A DNA stretch of 41,402 nucleotides. Source: Actinomycetota bacterium (GTDB lineage: Bacteria > Actinomycetota > Coriobacteriia > Anaerosomatales > JAUXNU01). Below, in pieces: positions 1 to 8,030 of the stretch; within the stretch, counting starts at the first letter, position 1; each line of letters begins with the position of its first letter. Location: NCBI GenBank assembly GCA_030682655.1, contig JAUXNU010000003.1:1-41402 (forward strand), read 5' to 3'. The notes under the pieces were generated by a model, which saw only the letters and a program-made list of their open reading frames with translations, was not told the DNA's origin and did no database searches. The position numbers and the translations under genes were made by a program.

Positions 1-13
1 CTTGAATAGACTG

Positions 14-136
14 CTTGTGCGCACGTCGTCCTCCGTGGCTCGGTTTCCTGACTCTCAGACAAGCCAGTATCCCAAGCTCAGGGGCGACGTGCGTAACTCA
101 TTCAGGGCGGATTCTCACCCACACATGTGTCACAAG
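14..136 (-). ncRNA. cobalamin-riboswitch-like leader RNA, reading out of the left edge
   Basis: Read on the minus strand, this segment carries pieces resembling the cobalamin riboswitch core in the right order: GGTGAGAATCC (109-119), a TACGCACG loop, GGGATACTGGC (62-72), and GAGTCAGGAAACC (42-54) near the 3' side. The ends can pair as CTTGTG/CACAAG (131-136 with 14-19). A perfect 9-bp complementarity links 85-93 to 20-28, which resembles the L5-L13 kissing interaction that cobalamin riboswitches use to control expression. The regulated gene would lie beyond position 1. The match is by eye and several core positions are unusual, so another structured leader is possible. A covariance search with RF00174 and its relatives would decide. 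Confidence 0.5.
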
Positions 137-144
137 ATCCCAGA

Positions 145-170
145 AAGGGCCGGGCAGATGCCCGGCCCTT
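145..170 (-). terminator. hairpin terminator downstream of the ferredoxin gene
   Basis: A perfect 11-bp inverted repeat (AAGGGCCGGGC / GCCCGGCCCTT) with a 4-nt loop lies 24 bp past the ferredoxin stop. On the minus strand it is followed by TTTCTG, so the T-tract is short. It separates the ferredoxin from the riboswitch-like leader further on. Confidence 0.6.
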
Positions 171-193
171 CGCGCGCGTTCGGAGCGGCAACC

Positions 194-370
194 CTAGTCC
201 ATCGAGATGGACTCGTTGGGGCAGGAGTCGACGCAGATGCCGCACTCGGTGCAGTCCTCAGGGCGAGCCAGAATAGCTACGTCTTCGAGGTCATAGCAGC
301 TGGTCGGGCACTCATCCACGCAGATGCCACAGGCAGTGCAGAGGTTCGAATCAACGACGGGAACGGCCAT
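194..370 (-). CDS. 2x[4Fe-4S] ferredoxin
   Basis: This 58-residue ferredoxin is a soluble cytoplasmic electron carrier. It has two classical cluster motifs of the form CxxCxxCxxxCP, CTACGICVDECP and CTECGICVDSCP, and almost nothing else, which is the usual bacterial 2[4Fe-4S] clostridial-type size. The ATG at 370 is preferred because GAAAGGAC lies at a good distance upstream; an in-frame extension to 412 has no ribosome-binding site. It appears to be a single-gene unit closed by the hairpin at 145-170. The redox partner cannot be read from the sequence; hydrogenase and dehydrogenase genes elsewhere in the window are only possible partners. Confidence 0.93.
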   Translation of the reverse strand: MAVPVVDSNLCTACGICVDECPTSCYDLEDVAILARPEDCTECGICVDSCPNESISMD

Positions 371-442
371 GGAAAAGTCCTTTCGACGAACAGACCCCAC
401 AAGTGACGGCATTCTAGCATGTGCCGTCCCACCGTTGCACGC

Positions 443-2017
443 CTACCGCGCCTTGTCGGCGACCTCTGACGGACTCCAGAAGCAGAACGGATACGTGCGG
501 TCAGTCAGCACCTCGGCCATTTGGCGCTGGCCATCGAGTCTCGCGAGCTCCTCGCTCAGTTGATTCGCAAGGGGTGCCAGAACCTCGACAAGCTCCGCGT
601 TGACCTCGCGAATGCGCCGCCCTAGCGCCTTCTTGTCCGCACCGTCAACAGCGATTTCCGTGACCAGCTGCTGCTTCTCGAATGCCAGTGCCTGCGCGTG
701 GTTGCGCTCCTCGGCCGTGTCGAATTCCACCTCGCCGAGCATCGTATCGGGATTGTGATCGAGCCGATTCAGCTCTTGTCGCAGATCGGCGACCTCTTCC
801 TCGGTCACCAGATGCGCACCGAGGGGCAGGTACATCGTCATCGACGCAACCACGTAGGGAGCAGGCTTGACGCCGTAGTACCGCAGCGCGACCCCGTCGG
901 TGACACGGTCATATCGGCCGCCCCCGACGCCGTGGATGAAGAGATCCGCCACGAACATCCTGACGAACAGCGTCAGCGCAAGAGCGCGCGGAACGAGCGT
1001 GAACTCCGCATCGCCAAGGAGAGACGCGGCGGACGCCGCGTCGGGAGGCAGAGATGCGAGCGCCAGGCCATTCGCGCGAAGCTCCAGCATGCCGTCGACC
1101 TGCCCCACACGTGCAGCGTACCTCTTGCTGCCGACAATCACCCACAGCGGCAGCTCTACTTCCGCCTCGTCGATTGCGAGGTCCGGGAAAGGTTGCACAA
1201 CCGAGCGCGTCTTGGTGGCCGTCCGGAAGTCGGCGAGTTCGGCGTTGAATGCCTCCGCAAACGCCCGGGCGTTGCAGATGATGTCGGCCGCGAAGAGCGC
1301 GAACGCCCTCGAACGCCCGACTGAAGTCACCGCAAGCTCGAGGTAGTCCGTTCCGGCGGACGCCTCATAGCGTCTGCGAGCGAAGGTGACCAGCTCCGAC
1401 AGGTTCTCGGCATCGCGCATGGCGTCATGAAGGTGCCCGCAGAACTCATCGAAATGTCGCCCGACCGCGGGAGCCGGCAGAGAGGCCAGCATCCCTGATG
1501 CCGCAGTGCAGAAGTCGTCTACATGAAGGGCATCCGGAACCGGAGCGCACGCGTAGCAGGTCTCGCCATCACCGACGGCAAGGTACAGCTGGCACCTCTT
1601 GACAACCGGTCGCATACACGGCGCCGCGACTCCCAGCGTGGCGAACGTGTCGGAATCGACGACGAGGTCGAGCGCGGTAGCGCCGGTCTCGTCCGAAAAG
1701 CGCTGAAGGAGGAAGTCCTTGATCCAGACACCGGGATGATACAGCTCGGGCTGGTGACCCGTGACGACGACAAGACCCGGTTCGTCCTTCGTGGTCGCGA
1801 CCGGTACGCCAAGTCGCGCCGAGAACGCTTCGGCGTGCGCCACCAACTCCCGGCGGGCCGACAGGCGCAGCGAGGCGCCGCTGGTTCCGGCGACATCGAA
1901 GTCCCATGCCCGCACGCGCTCGCCCACCGTTCCGGCGAGCGTCGTCCACTCCTCGTACGGCGGCTGGGTGAGGAGTTCACCGTGACCGTGTGGGAGTGTC
2001 GGGCGAGTGCGGACCAT
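443..2017 (-). CDS. BshC-like protein (putative cysteine-adding thiol-synthesis enzyme)
   Basis: A protein of about 524 residues, close to the roughly 540 typical of BshC, which adds cysteine to glucosaminyl-malate in bacillithiol synthesis. Residues 86-96 read TGHQPELYHPG, resembling the BshC signature (TGQQ-x-GLF-x-GP); a Gly-rich HGVGGGRYDRVTD block lies at 360-374 and a charged, probably helical segment follows. The gene begins about 5 bp after the stop of the BshB-like deacetylase, so the two are translationally coupled, and this pairing is the main support for the call. The start is set at ATG 2017; a GTG one codon upstream is equally possible, and the frame extends to 2110 inside the upstream gene. 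Similarity to true BshC is distant, so it could be a related ligase for another thiol. Confidence 0.6.
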   Translation of the reverse strand: MVRTRPTLPHGHGELLTQPPYEEWTTLAGTVGERVRAWDFDVAGTSGASLRLSARRELVAHAEAFSARLGVPVATTKDEPGLVVVTGHQPELYHPGVWIKDFLLQRFSDETGATALDLVVDSDTFATLGVAAPCMRPVVKRCQLYLAVGDGETCYACAPVPDALHVDDFCTAASGMLASLPAPAVGRHFDEFCGHLHDAMRDAENLSELVTFARRRYEASAGTDYLELAVTSVGRSRAFALFAADIICNARAFAEAFNAELADFRTATKTRSVVQPFPDLAIDEAEVELPLWVIVGSKRYAARVGQVDGMLELRANGLALASLPPDAASAASLLGDAEFTLVPRALALTLFVRMFVADLFIHGVGGGRYDRVTDGVALRYYGVKPAPYVVASMTMYLPLGAHLVTEEEVADLRQELNRLDHNPDTMLGEVEFDTAEERNHAQALAFEKQQLVTEIAVDGADKKALGRRIREVNAELVEVLAPLANQLSEELARLDGQRQMAEVLTDRTYPFCFWSPSEVADKAR

Positions 2018-2022
2018 CACGC

Positions 2023-2706
2023 CTACACCAGATCCGAAAAGCCGCGCAGCCCGATCGGCTCGTCCGAGAAGAAGGGCTCGCCAGCCTCGGATCGGATCAT
2101 CGTGCCCCACATGCGCGCCATCTGTTCCATCATCGGGACCACGTTCGCATTCCCCGGATTCGCCGAGAATTGCGACTCATAGGCAGCAAGCGCCTCGAGT
2201 TTGACGGGGAGCTCCTTGGCCACCTCGATGATGAACGACGGCTCGCGCACCAGCCGCATGTGAACGGCCATGTACTGGAAGACCCTTGAGGGGTAGTGGG
2301 GCTCTCCGATCATGTCGGTCTTGGTGAACTTCGCGTAGAAGCGCGCCGCACGAGCGATGCTGCTGGCCGCGATGTGGTCGGGGTGTGCGTCCTCGGGGAA
2401 GGGCACGAACATCGTGTCGGGTCGGAGCTCCCGCAATACGCCGGCGAGCTCCGTGCGCGCTGCGACAGTGTCCATCAGATAACGATTCGGCCCGGAAAGG
2501 GTTCTGCGCTGCGCTGCGCCAAGGATCTCCGCCGCACGCGCAGACTCGATCGCCCGGGTCTCGCGACTGCCATGCGGAGTAGGTTCGCCGTCGGTCAGGT
2601 CGACGATCGCCACGCTCAACCCCGAGCGAACCATCTTCACGATCGTGGCACCCATCCCGATCTCCACGTCATCGGGATGTGCTCCGATGCAAACGACATC
2701 GACCAT
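2023..2706 (-). CDS. LmbE/PIG-L family deacetylase, BshB1-like
   Basis: A 227-residue zinc-dependent N-acetylglucosaminyl deacetylase of the LmbE/PIG-L family, which includes BshB (bacillithiol), MshB (mycothiol) and PIG-L. The N-terminal metal-binding motif AHPDD is at residues 9-13, and a second histidine motif, PEDAHPDH, is present near residue 105. Overall spacing and the C-terminal EPFFSDEP segment resemble BshB1, which deacetylates GlcNAc-malate. The ATG at 2706 has a strong GGAGGAGG ribosome-binding site and lies 2 bp from the glycosyltransferase stop. It sits between that gene and the BshC-like gene, arguing for a thiol or glycoconjugate pathway. The substrate is inferred from context. 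Confidence 0.85.
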   Translation of the reverse strand: MVDVVCIGAHPDDVEIGMGATIVKMVRSGLSVAIVDLTDGEPTPHGSRETRAIESARAAEILGAAQRRTLSGPNRYLMDTVAARTELAGVLRELRPDTMFVPFPEDAHPDHIAASSIARAARFYAKFTKTDMIGEPHYPSRVFQYMAVHMRLVREPSFIIEVAKELPVKLEALAAYESQFSANPGNANVVPMMEQMARMWGTMIRSEAGEPFFSDEPIGLRGFSDLV

Positions 2707-2708
2707 CG

Positions 2709-3404
2709 TCAGTCCTCCTCCAGGGCCGCACGCCACACGCGCATATAGTACGCGAGGCGGACGTCCGGGTTGTCGAGCGCCTCTCCGAAAGAACGATCGT
2801 GATCGTGGTAGATGCGTTCGACCGCGACTTCTCGAATGTGAAGTCCGGCACGATATGCCTTGGCCCAAAGCTCCAGCGGCATCGCATATCCGGGCTCACG
2901 CAGCTCGATGCAGTCCAAGGCCCGGAGCCGATAAGCTTTGAAGCCGCAGAACGCATCGGTGAGGCTCCAGCCGGTAGTCCGGTTGATCTCCCTCGTCACC
3001 TTCAGATTGACGGCGCGCCGGTCGGGAGTCGGAGCGCCCACTGCGGCGCTCTCGGGCAAGTACCTGCTGCCAGAGACGATGTCGCCGCCCTCTGAGAGCG
3101 CCTCGAGGAACTCCGCGATGTGCTTCGGCTCATGCTGGCCATCGCAGTCCATCGTGACGAGACGATCGATGCCTCGTGCATGGCTCACCGCGAAACCCTC
3201 GGAAAGCGCCCTGCCGTATCCGAGGTTGGCGGGGTGCGCGATCACGGTGACGTCGTCACGTGCCGCGAGCAGCACCGACGTGCGATCTGTGGACCCGTCA
3301 TCGACAACGATCACTTCGCCGTCAAAGCGGCTGCGCACCGCATCGAGTACGGCGCACACGGTCTCGGCTTCGTTGTACACGGGCAGAAGAACGGCATCCG
3401 CCAT
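2709..3404 (-). CDS. GT2 family glycosyltransferase
   Basis: A 231-residue GT-A fold glycosyltransferase of family 2, dolichyl-phosphate-mannose-synthase-like. It transfers a sugar from a nucleotide donor to a lipid or small acceptor. It has the VVDDGSTD nucleotide-binding motif (residues 34-40), the metal-binding DxD (Asp86-Cys-Asp88 in MDCDGQ), and a GSRY segment. No C-terminal membrane helices are visible. The ATG at 3404 has AGGGAG upstream; an earlier Met at 3428 is not supported. It is first in the tight unit with the BshB- and BshC-like genes. It is not BshA, which is a retaining GT4 enzyme, so its role in thiol synthesis is uncertain. Confidence 0.85.
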   Translation of the reverse strand: MADAVLLPVYNEAETVCAVLDAVRSRFDGEVIVVDDGSTDRTSVLLAARDDVTVIAHPANLGYGRALSEGFAVSHARGIDRLVTMDCDGQHEPKHIAEFLEALSEGGDIVSGSRYLPESAAVGAPTPDRRAVNLKVTREINRTTGWSLTDAFCGFKAYRLRALDCIELREPGYAMPLELWAKAYRAGLHIREVAVERIYHDHDRSFGEALDNPDVRLAYYMRVWRAALEED

Positions 3405-3448
3405 CGAGAAGCTCCCTGTCGCCACCACCTTCGAGCACGGCCTTGAGT

Positions 3449-3874
3449 CTACTCGACCTCGACGATGTCGAACGAGGTGCGCACGTTCACCTGTGGCCCA
3501 AGCATGCCCTTCACAGAGCAGTACTTCTCCTCGGACAGTTCGATCGAACGGCGCACTGCCTCCTCGGTCACGCCTACGCCCGTGACCACGTAGCGAACGT
3601 GGATGTCCGTGTATAGGTGGGGGAACTCCTCTTCACGCTGCACCGCTTCTACGACCATCTCGAATGAACGCACATCCTGGCGCTTCTTCTCGAGAATGGA
3701 GATTACGTCCATGCCGGTGCAACCAGCGAGCGCATAGAGAACGAGTTCGACTGGGCGCGCTCCCGTGCCCTCACCCTTGTAGTCGGAACTGGAGTCCATG
3801 ACAATCCCGTGTCCGGCCTCGTCCCAGCCCACAAACTGGCGGTTTCCGCCCCAACGCACGTGGACAGTGTCCAT
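3449..3874 (-). CDS. OsmC family peroxiredoxin-like protein
   Basis: A 141-residue OsmC/Ohr-fold protein. This family reduces organic hydroperoxides with two active cysteines. Cys52 lies in the ELVLYALAGCTGMD motif and Cys119 in EEKYCSV, the expected positions. The arrangement and length are closer to the general OsmC/YhfA group than to Ohr. A strong AAGGAGG lies upstream of ATG 3874. The gene precedes the glycosyltransferase/BshB/BshC cluster on the same strand with a gap of about 45 bp, consistent with a thiol-redox operon. The physiological reductant is unknown. Confidence 0.88.
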   Translation of the reverse strand: MDTVHVRWGGNRQFVGWDEAGHGIVMDSSSDYKGEGTGARPVELVLYALAGCTGMDVISILEKKRQDVRSFEMVVEAVQREEEFPHLYTDIHVRYVVTGVGVTEEAVRRSIELSEEKYCSVKGMLGPQVNVRTSFDIVEVE

Positions 3875-3956
3875 GCGAAACAGACCTCCTTGCGGGAGTT
3901 ACAGTCAGAACGAGTTGTACCCGAAAGCGACGCAAGTGCTCCTGCGGCCACCGGGG

Positions 3957-5642
3957 TCAGATCTTGCGCCCAACCATCTGCGCGAGTTCGCGGGGACTCA
4001 TGGCCTTGCCGACAGCCTCCTCGAACGTCACCTTGCCAGCCTGCAGCAGGGTCTTGAGGTGCTGGTCAAGCGTCTGCATGCCCAAGGACGCGCCGCCTTG
4101 GATGATCGTCGCCATCTGATGCGTCTTGCCCTCGCGGATGAGATTCCCGATTGCAGGTATGCCTAGCATGACCTCCATTGCCATCACACGGCTGCGGCCG
4201 TCTGTCGAGCGCAACAGGACCTGTGAGAGAACGCCCTCGAGCGTACCGGACAGCTGCATGCGAACCTGCTGCTGCTGGTGCGGCGGGAAGACATCGATGA
4301 TGCGGTCGATCGTTGCGGGGCCTCCGGTCGTGTGCAGTGTGGCGAGAACGAGGTGCCCGGTCTCGGCTGCAGTGATCGCGGCGCCGATCGTCTCCAGATC
4401 CCGCATCTCGCCGACAAGTATGACGTCAGGATCCTGGCGCAGCACGCGCTTGAGCGCAGATGCGAACGAATGGGTGTCCTCGCCCACCTCACGCTGGTTG
4501 ACGTAGGCCTTCTTGTTCTTGTGCATGAACTCGATCGGATCCTCGAGCGTGATGATGTGCAGGGCCCTGGTTTCGTTGATGTGGTTGATCATGGCCGCAA
4601 GCGTGGTCGACTTGCCCGACCCCGTCGGTCCGGTCACAAGCACCAGACCGCGCGGACGCTCCGCGAGATACCGGGCAACCTTGGGGAGGCCGAGCTCCTC
4701 GAGTGTGGGGATCTTGATGGGAATCACCCGGAAGACCGCTCCCATCGAGTTGCGCTGCTGGAAGACATTCGCGCGAAAGCGCGAGACGCCAGGGATGCTG
4801 TAGGCGAAGTCCAATTCCAGCTCGGTCTCAAACCTGCGTCGCTGGTCCTCGGACAGAAGGTTGAGGATCATCTCCATCGTATCCCGCGGCATGAGCACCC
4901 GATGGTTCTCCACGGGTACGATTTCTCCGCGTAGACGGACGCCGGGGGGGCTCCCGACCGTGATATGCAGGTCAGAACCCCCACGCTCGATCATGAGTCG
5001 CAGCAGATCGTCGATATGAGGAGAGTCGTCCGTCCTGGGAGCTTCAGCGCCGACCCCCAAGCCGGAAGGGGGGGCGGGCGTTTCTGCGGGCGACGATACC
5101 GGTGATGGGGTGGCCGGACCGGGCGGTGAGGCCTGCGGCACACCGTACGCTCCCGCCGCAGGCATTTCTGCCTCGGGCGCACCCGCAGATGCAACCACCT
5201 GTTGCGGTACGCCGTAGCCCATCGACGCAGGAGACGCATCGGGGTCCGGACCTGAGCCGTTGTCGGACAGCCCGGCAAGTGACAGCACCTTGCCCACTAG
5301 AGCGGCCACGGAACCACCGGAAGCCATGTGGGCAGAAGCGCCTGCCTGGCGTGCACGCATCGCAGACGTCTCGCTTGGCTGCAGTGAGATGATGACCACG
5401 GCAACCTCACCGCCATCCGGGGATGCCTTGATCTGCTGCGTGAGCGAGTATCCGTCCATCCCTTCGAGCTCACCGTCGACCACGACGACATCTGGCTTTT
5501 CGACGCCCATCATGCCAAGCGCACGCGGCGCCGACAGGGCACTGATGACACCCATCTTCGCGCCGGATTCCGAAAGCATCGTCTTGATCTGTTCGACCAG
5601 GTCGGCATCCTCATGGACGATCAGCAGTTTCTTCTCGGCCAC
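3957..5642 (-). CDS. receiver domain-PilT ATPase fusion (type IV pilus retraction-like)
   Basis: A 561-residue protein with three parts. Residues 1-125 are a CheY-like receiver (acidic pair E11/D12, candidate phospho-acceptor D56 in VVVDGELEGMDG). It lacks the usual conserved Lys near the end (AHMAS instead of a K-P motif), so phosphorylation signalling may be lost. Residues of about 135-225 form a Pro/Ala/Gly-rich linker with repeated YGVPQ. The rest is a complete PilT/secretion ATPase: Walker A GPTGSGKST, the DPDVILVGEMRD Walker B, the HLVLATLHTT His box, and AIGNLIREGKTHQM, a variant of the PilT-type AIRNLIRE motif. PilT hexamers power pilus retraction at the inner membrane. The GTG at 5642 is chosen because GGGAGGG sits 8 nt upstream. 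CRP-type sites lie at 5687-5724. Confidence 0.9.
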   Translation of the reverse strand: MAEKKLLIVHEDADLVEQIKTMLSESGAKMGVISALSAPRALGMMGVEKPDVVVVDGELEGMDGYSLTQQIKASPDGGEVAVVIISLQPSETSAMRARQAGASAHMASGGSVAALVGKVLSLAGLSDNGSGPDPDASPASMGYGVPQQVVASAGAPEAEMPAAGAYGVPQASPPGPATPSPVSSPAETPAPPSGLGVGAEAPRTDDSPHIDDLLRLMIERGGSDLHITVGSPPGVRLRGEIVPVENHRVLMPRDTMEMILNLLSEDQRRRFETELELDFAYSIPGVSRFRANVFQQRNSMGAVFRVIPIKIPTLEELGLPKVARYLAERPRGLVLVTGPTGSGKSTTLAAMINHINETRALHIITLEDPIEFMHKNKKAYVNQREVGEDTHSFASALKRVLRQDPDVILVGEMRDLETIGAAITAAETGHLVLATLHTTGGPATIDRIIDVFPPHQQQQVRMQLSGTLEGVLSQVLLRSTDGRSRVMAMEVMLGIPAIGNLIREGKTHQMATIIQGGASLGMQTLDQHLKTLLQAGKVTFEEAVGKAMSPRELAQMVGRKI

Positions 5643-5686
5643 AGATTGACCCTCCCAAGCGAATCGGACTGACTCCCCGTACCGCC

Positions 5687-5724
5687 TGTGTCGCACGTCA
5701 CAAGCACATCACAGACTCATCACA
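5687..5724 (-). promoter_or_regulatory. CRP-type site with an array of three TGTGA half-sites upstream of the PilT fusion
   Basis: On the minus strand TGTGACGTGCGACACA (5687-5702) differs from the CRP consensus TGTGA-N6-TCACA at one position and matches the crp-promoter site in its ACACA right half. Two further TGTGA half-sites (5709-5713 and 5720-5724) continue at exact 11-bp spacing, one helical turn. The array lies 45-82 bp upstream of the GTG start at 5642 and about 120 bp from the divergent rRNA methyltransferase gene. Confidence 0.55.
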
Positions 5725-5844
5725 GATATCGGCACGGGCGGCGCGCCCCTCAACCCCGAACGGGAGCATCTACTGTCCGCACGTGCAACGGGTAGTATAT
5801 GCCTCGTCACGTCACACAATCACCTGACGGTTCCGGGAGAATCG

Positions 5845-7149
5845 ATGAGACTGCGTATCGAAGGACTCGCATACGGGGGTGAAGGGGTCGCCCACCTCGA
5901 GACGGGCCAGGCGGCCTTTGTTGCCGGCTCTTGCCCTGGAGATCTCGTCGATGTCGAGATCACGTCGAGCCACAAACGTCTCGTCAAGGCGAAAGTGACC
6001 GCCGTCATTGAAGCGTCGCCGCAACGCGTGGAAGCTCCGTGCCCCTACTTTGGCGAATGCGGGGGCTGTCAGTGGCAGCACGTGTCCTACGGCACGCAAC
6101 TCTCTGCCAAGCGAAGCGCTGTGCGTGATGCGCTCACCCGAATCGGCAAGATCCCAGCCGAGGACCTGGTGGCCGAGTCGATCGCATCACCCGCACAATA
6201 TGGCTATCGCAACAAGATCGAACTACTTGCCGAGGAGACTCCCTCCGGCACCGTGTTGGGATTCGCGAAACTCGGCACGGTAGAACTCGTTCCCATCGAC
6301 GCGTGCATGCTGGTCGACGCTCGTGCGCAGCGCCTGCCCTCGTCACTGCGCGGCGCTCTCAGGTACGTTTCTGGCAGTCAGCAGCTTGGACTGAGCAGAG
6401 TCGGAATCCGCGTGGCTCGCAGCACGAAGGACCTCGAGGTGGCGCTGTGGACCTCCCCTGGACCGTTTCCGAGGCAGCTAGCAGCACGAACGCTGGCGCA
6501 AGGTACGGGCGCGACCAACATCGTGCGGGTCCTCACAAAGGGGCCGGCGGAACAGCGGCATGTCACGAAGGTCGAGGTCTTCTCAGGTCCGGGCGCGTGG
6601 TCCGAGCGGTTTCTCGGCCAGCGCATGCTTGTGTCTGCTCCGTCGTTCTTCCAGGTCAACACGGCCGTCGCCGAGAAGCTCGTGAAGCACGTTCTTGGCA
6701 AGATGCAGGTGGACGGGACGGATCGAGTGCTCGATCTGTTCTCCGGAGCGGGCACATTCACATTGCCGCTCGCCGAACAAGCCGGCGAGGTCGTGGCCGT
6801 CGAGTCCTCCCGGCACGCGCTGAACGATCTGCGGCGCAATCTCGAAAGCGCGCAGCTCGACGCCGTTGTCGAGCCCGGAGATGCCGCCTACGTCTTGCCT
6901 GGACTCGGCCGCTTCGACAGTGCCGTCGTCGATCCCCCTCGTACCGGACTCGGAGCACCGACCGTGCTGGCGCTTGTGAGCGCTCGTCCGCGAAGAATCG
7001 CATACGTCTCATGCGACCCGGCGACGCTAGCACGTGACGCGAAGACGCTGACCGAATCGGGCTACCGCCTTGTCGAGGCCACTCCGGTCGATCTCTTCCC
7101 GCAGACCTTCCACGTGGAGACGGTCGCGATCTTCGACCTATCGGAATAG
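5845..7149 (+). CDS. rlmD: 23S rRNA (uracil-5-)-methyltransferase, RlmD/RlmCD (RumA) family
   Basis: A 434-residue SAM-dependent enzyme of the TrmA/RumA family that makes 5-methyluridine in 23S rRNA. An N-terminal TRAM-type RNA-binding domain (about 1-58) precedes the iron-sulfur ligands Cys66, Cys72, Cys75 and Cys153. A Rossmann methyltransferase domain follows with VLDLFSGAGTFTLPLA. The catalytic cysteine is Cys390 in SCDPATLARD and the end carries FPQTFHVE. GGGAG precedes the ATG. It stands alone, divergent from the receiver-PilT gene. TrmA-family members cannot be separated by position of the target uridine from sequence alone; RlmCD is an alternative. Confidence 0.9.
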   Translation: MRLRIEGLAYGGEGVAHLETGQAAFVAGSCPGDLVDVEITSSHKRLVKAKVTAVIEASPQRVEAPCPYFGECGGCQWQHVSYGTQLSAKRSAVRDALTRIGKIPAEDLVAESIASPAQYGYRNKIELLAEETPSGTVLGFAKLGTVELVPIDACMLVDARAQRLPSSLRGALRYVSGSQQLGLSRVGIRVARSTKDLEVALWTSPGPFPRQLAARTLAQGTGATNIVRVLTKGPAEQRHVTKVEVFSGPGAWSERFLGQRMLVSAPSFFQVNTAVAEKLVKHVLGKMQVDGTDRVLDLFSGAGTFTLPLAEQAGEVVAVESSRHALNDLRRNLESAQLDAVVEPGDAAYVLPGLGRFDSAVVDPPRTGLGAPTVLALVSARPRRIAYVSCDPATLARDAKTLTESGYRLVEATPVDLFPQTFHVETVAIFDLSE

Positions 7150-7158
7150 GCTGCTGCG

Positions 7159-7386
7159 CTAGACGAGCTTGCCCACTTCCGGGAAGTCGGTGATGTAGAC
7201 ATCGTGGGTGGCGTCAGCGTGCTCCTCGGTCAGGTCCGCCCCGGCGGTGTGCATGTACTCATGCTCACCATCCCCCCACATCGCACTTTCGGTGACATCG
7301 TAGACAGTTCCCTTGTAGGCAACGTAGGCGGGATTGCCGTTCTTGCCATTGAGCTTCGCGAGATCGTCGCTGGTGAAGTCCTTCAT
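7159..7386 (-). CDS. cytochrome b5-like heme/steroid-binding domain protein
   Basis: A 75-residue single-domain protein of the cytochrome b5-like heme/steroid-binding family. The order FTSDDLAKLNGKNG, PAYVAYKGTVYDVT, W-GDGEHEYMHTAGADLT and a terminal FPEVGKLV is diagnostic. Histidines in GEHEYMH are candidate heme ligands. There is no signal peptide. It is probably a small cytoplasmic heme or redox protein, but no member of this stand-alone bacterial subfamily has a role that can be read from the sequence. The start at 7386 has GTGGAGG directly upstream. Its stop lies 9 bp from the convergent rRNA methyltransferase stop. Confidence 0.85.
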   Translation of the reverse strand: MKDFTSDDLAKLNGKNGNPAYVAYKGTVYDVTESAMWGDGEHEYMHTAGADLTEEHADATHDVYITDFPEVGKLV

Positions 7387-7500
7387 GACACCTCCACGGG
7401 CGGACCGGCTGTGGGACATCACGTATGTCCCCGACCCGACGCGCAACCTAACCAGCTGCCGTCCAAACGCTGCACCCGAGCGGGCGCAATGCGCCGGCTG

Positions 7501-7869
7501 CTAGACACGCCGTCCCAGACGGGACAACACACGAACTGCCCTGAAGAACATCGAACCGACGGCGCCCCAAAGAGCGAGCCCAACCAGATTCAGCCCCCCG
7601 GTGCCCTCGCCGCCTCCCTTGAGGACATCAGCGTACGTCACCGGAATCGGTATCGGTGTTCCGTCCACCTCTACGGTAAGCGTCGCCGCGCCCGAACCGA
7701 TCTCGATGTTTCTGAAGTCGCGCAGCGTCTGTGCCGCAAGCTGTGCTCCGCTGGCCGTGGTCACGGTGCGCGCGACGTGGACTGGTTCCGCGGCGCCCGC
7801 GACTGCAGGGCCCGCAAGTAGTACCGCACCCGCGAACGCGACGACCATCATCCATCTCGTTTTCAACAC
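7501..7869 (-). CDS. exported or membrane-anchored protein of unknown function
   Basis: I do not recognise this protein. From a GTG start (7869) with AGAAGG upstream it has 122 residues: a signal peptide (about 1-26, hydrophobic VVAFAGAVLLAG then a small-residue cleavage region), a short soluble stretch rich in Thr/Val with VDGTPIPIPVTYADVL, a Gly-rich linker, and a C-terminal hydrophobic helix (LVGLALWGAVGSMFF) followed by Arg/Lys. That arrangement fits an extracytoplasmic domain anchored by its C-terminus. A near-perfect CRP-type palindrome lies 70-85 bp upstream, next to the crp-like gene. Its role is unknown. Confidence 0.6.
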   Translation of the reverse strand: MLKTRWMMVVAFAGAVLLAGPAVAGAAEPVHVARTVTTASGAQLAAQTLRDFRNIEIGSGAATLTVEVDGTPIPIPVTYADVLKGGGEGTGGLNLVGLALWGAVGSMFFRAVRVLSRLGRRV

Positions 7870-7938
7870 AACCGCCTTCTGCCGAAGCGTTCTCCCCTCC
7901 AACACAAGGGGTTCATCGGCAGAACGAGCGGACAAGCG

Positions 7939-7954
7939 TGTGACTCGAGTCACC
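7939..7954 (-). promoter_or_regulatory. CRP/FNR-family operator
   Basis: TGTGACTCGAGTCACC matches TGTGA-N6-TCACA with one mismatch at the final base; its core GTGACTCGAGTCAC is a perfect 14-bp palindrome. It lies upstream of the exported-protein gene (start 7869) and about 100 bp downstream of the crp-like stop, so it most likely acts on the former. Confidence 0.6.
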
Positions 7955-8030
7955 GTGCACTCCACGTTCACCGATTAGCCTCGCATTCCTACCGTCTGTC
8001 CCTAAAGACGTCACAGATTCCCCACGCAAA

